Origin: Thalassotalea sp.
GTDB lineage: Bacteria; Pseudomonadota; Gammaproteobacteria; Enterobacterales; Alteromonadaceae
Direction of reading: 5' to 3'
Length of the DNA: 32,178 nucleotides
NCBI GenBank assembly: GCA_029249355.1
Contig: JAQWHO010000092.1
Coordinates: 1-32,178 of the forward strand
This document shows, piece after piece, positions 31,439-32,178 of this stretch; position 1 is the stretch's first letter; every line of letters starts with the position of its first letter. Below the pieces are notes generated by a model. It had not been told where the DNA came from. It did no database searches and saw only the letters and a program-made list of their open reading frames with translations. A program made the translations under genes and the position numbers.

Positions 31439-32178
31439 ATGCCGGAAACTTCAGAGCAAGAAGACAGCCAACAACGATTACTCCAAGTGAACAAAGCACT
31501 TGGCAGTGGTATGTTTGTCTATGTGCGTAAGCTACTCCAAAATATGCCCGCTTATGATCTTGCTTTGATTTTAGAGTCTTCTCCCAGTAAAAGCCGTACG
31601 GTTTTATGGCAACTTATTGATCACGACCATCACGGTGAGGTGCTTGAAGAACTAAACGAAGAAGTGCGAAAAGGCATTTTGAAAAAAATGCGTCCAGAGA
31701 AACTCGCTGAAGTTGCCGAGGGTATGGACGTTGATGATCTCGCCGAAGTTTTACGCACATTGCCTGACAGTGTCTATCGTGAAGTATTAAGCTCAATGGA
31801 CTCTCAAGATAGAAGTCGCGTCGAAACGGCTCTCTCTTTTGATGAAGATACCGCTGGCGGTATCATGAACACCGATACTATCACGATTCGTCCTGACGTT
31901 ACCGTTGACGTTGTTTTACGTTATCTTCGCCTTAAAGGTGAGTTGCCAGAAGCAACCGACTCTTTTTATGTTGTTGATAGAAAAGACCATTTCATTGGTG
32001 CAGTGTCACTTTCTACCATTGTTACTGCAAAGCCAGAAGTGGTTATTTCAAAATTGATCAACGATGAAATTACCGCTTTAAATGCTGATATGCCTGAAAA
32101 TGAAGTGGCTCAACTATTTGAACGTTACGATTGGTTTTCAGCCCCTGTTATTGACGGAAAAGGTCGCTTACTCGGTCG
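31439..32178 (+). CDS. mgtE: Magnesium transporter MgtE, 3' end outside window
   Basis: Open frame from ATG 31439 (MPETSEQEDSQQRLLQVNKALGSGMFVYVRKLLQNMPAYDLALILESSPSKSRTVLWQLID...) with MgtE_N and CBS features (FDEDTAGGIMNTDTITI). Not in the ORF track because it has no stop in the window. Confidence 0.92.
   Translation, partial: MPETSEQEDSQQRLLQVNKALGSGMFVYVRKLLQNMPAYDLALILESSPSKSRTVLWQLIDHDHHGEVLEELNEEVRKGILKKMRPEKLAEVAEGMDVDDLAEVLRTLPDSVYREVLSSMDSQDRSRVETALSFDEDTAGGIMNTDTITIRPDVTVDVVLRYLRLKGELPEATDSFYVVDRKDHFIGAVSLSTIVTAKPEVVISKLINDEITALNADMPENEVAQLFERYDWFSAPVIDGKGRLLG

Overview
The window is a compact, core-type gammaproteobacterial chromosome segment. AT-rich codon usage and synteny suggest Alteromonadales, Colwellia/Thalassotalea-like, but this is inference. 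In order it carries: a truncated M28 peptidase; an RND pump with its membrane-fusion protein; erpA; a coiled-coil membrane protein; a ClC channel; hemJ; pyrB; hemL; rplM-rpsI; zapE; zapG; degQ-degS; murA-ibaG-mlaBCDEF; and, divergently, yrbG-kdsD-kdsC-lptC-lptA-lptB-rpoN-hpf-ptsN-rapZ-npr, then the 5' part of mgtE. I see no CRISPR array, prophage, tRNA/rRNA, toxin-antitoxin or defence locus, and no clearly new multi-gene system. The best leads are small-scale: (1) a ~304 bp MITE-like element with perfect 19-bp terminal inverted repeats and a nested 21-bp hairpin; (2) a near-perfect IscR type-1 site over the -35 and spacer of the erpA promoter; (3) a frame break in the gene upstream of erpA at an in-phase A_AAA_AAC heptamer; (4) a frame break in the ClC gene at a TA-dinucleotide tract, where the restored frame ends in an ATGA overlap with hemJ; (5) a perfect 12-bp stem-loop inside the first codons of ptsN; (6) a candidate sigma-E promoter before degQ; (7) an attenuator-like hairpin in the rplM leader.
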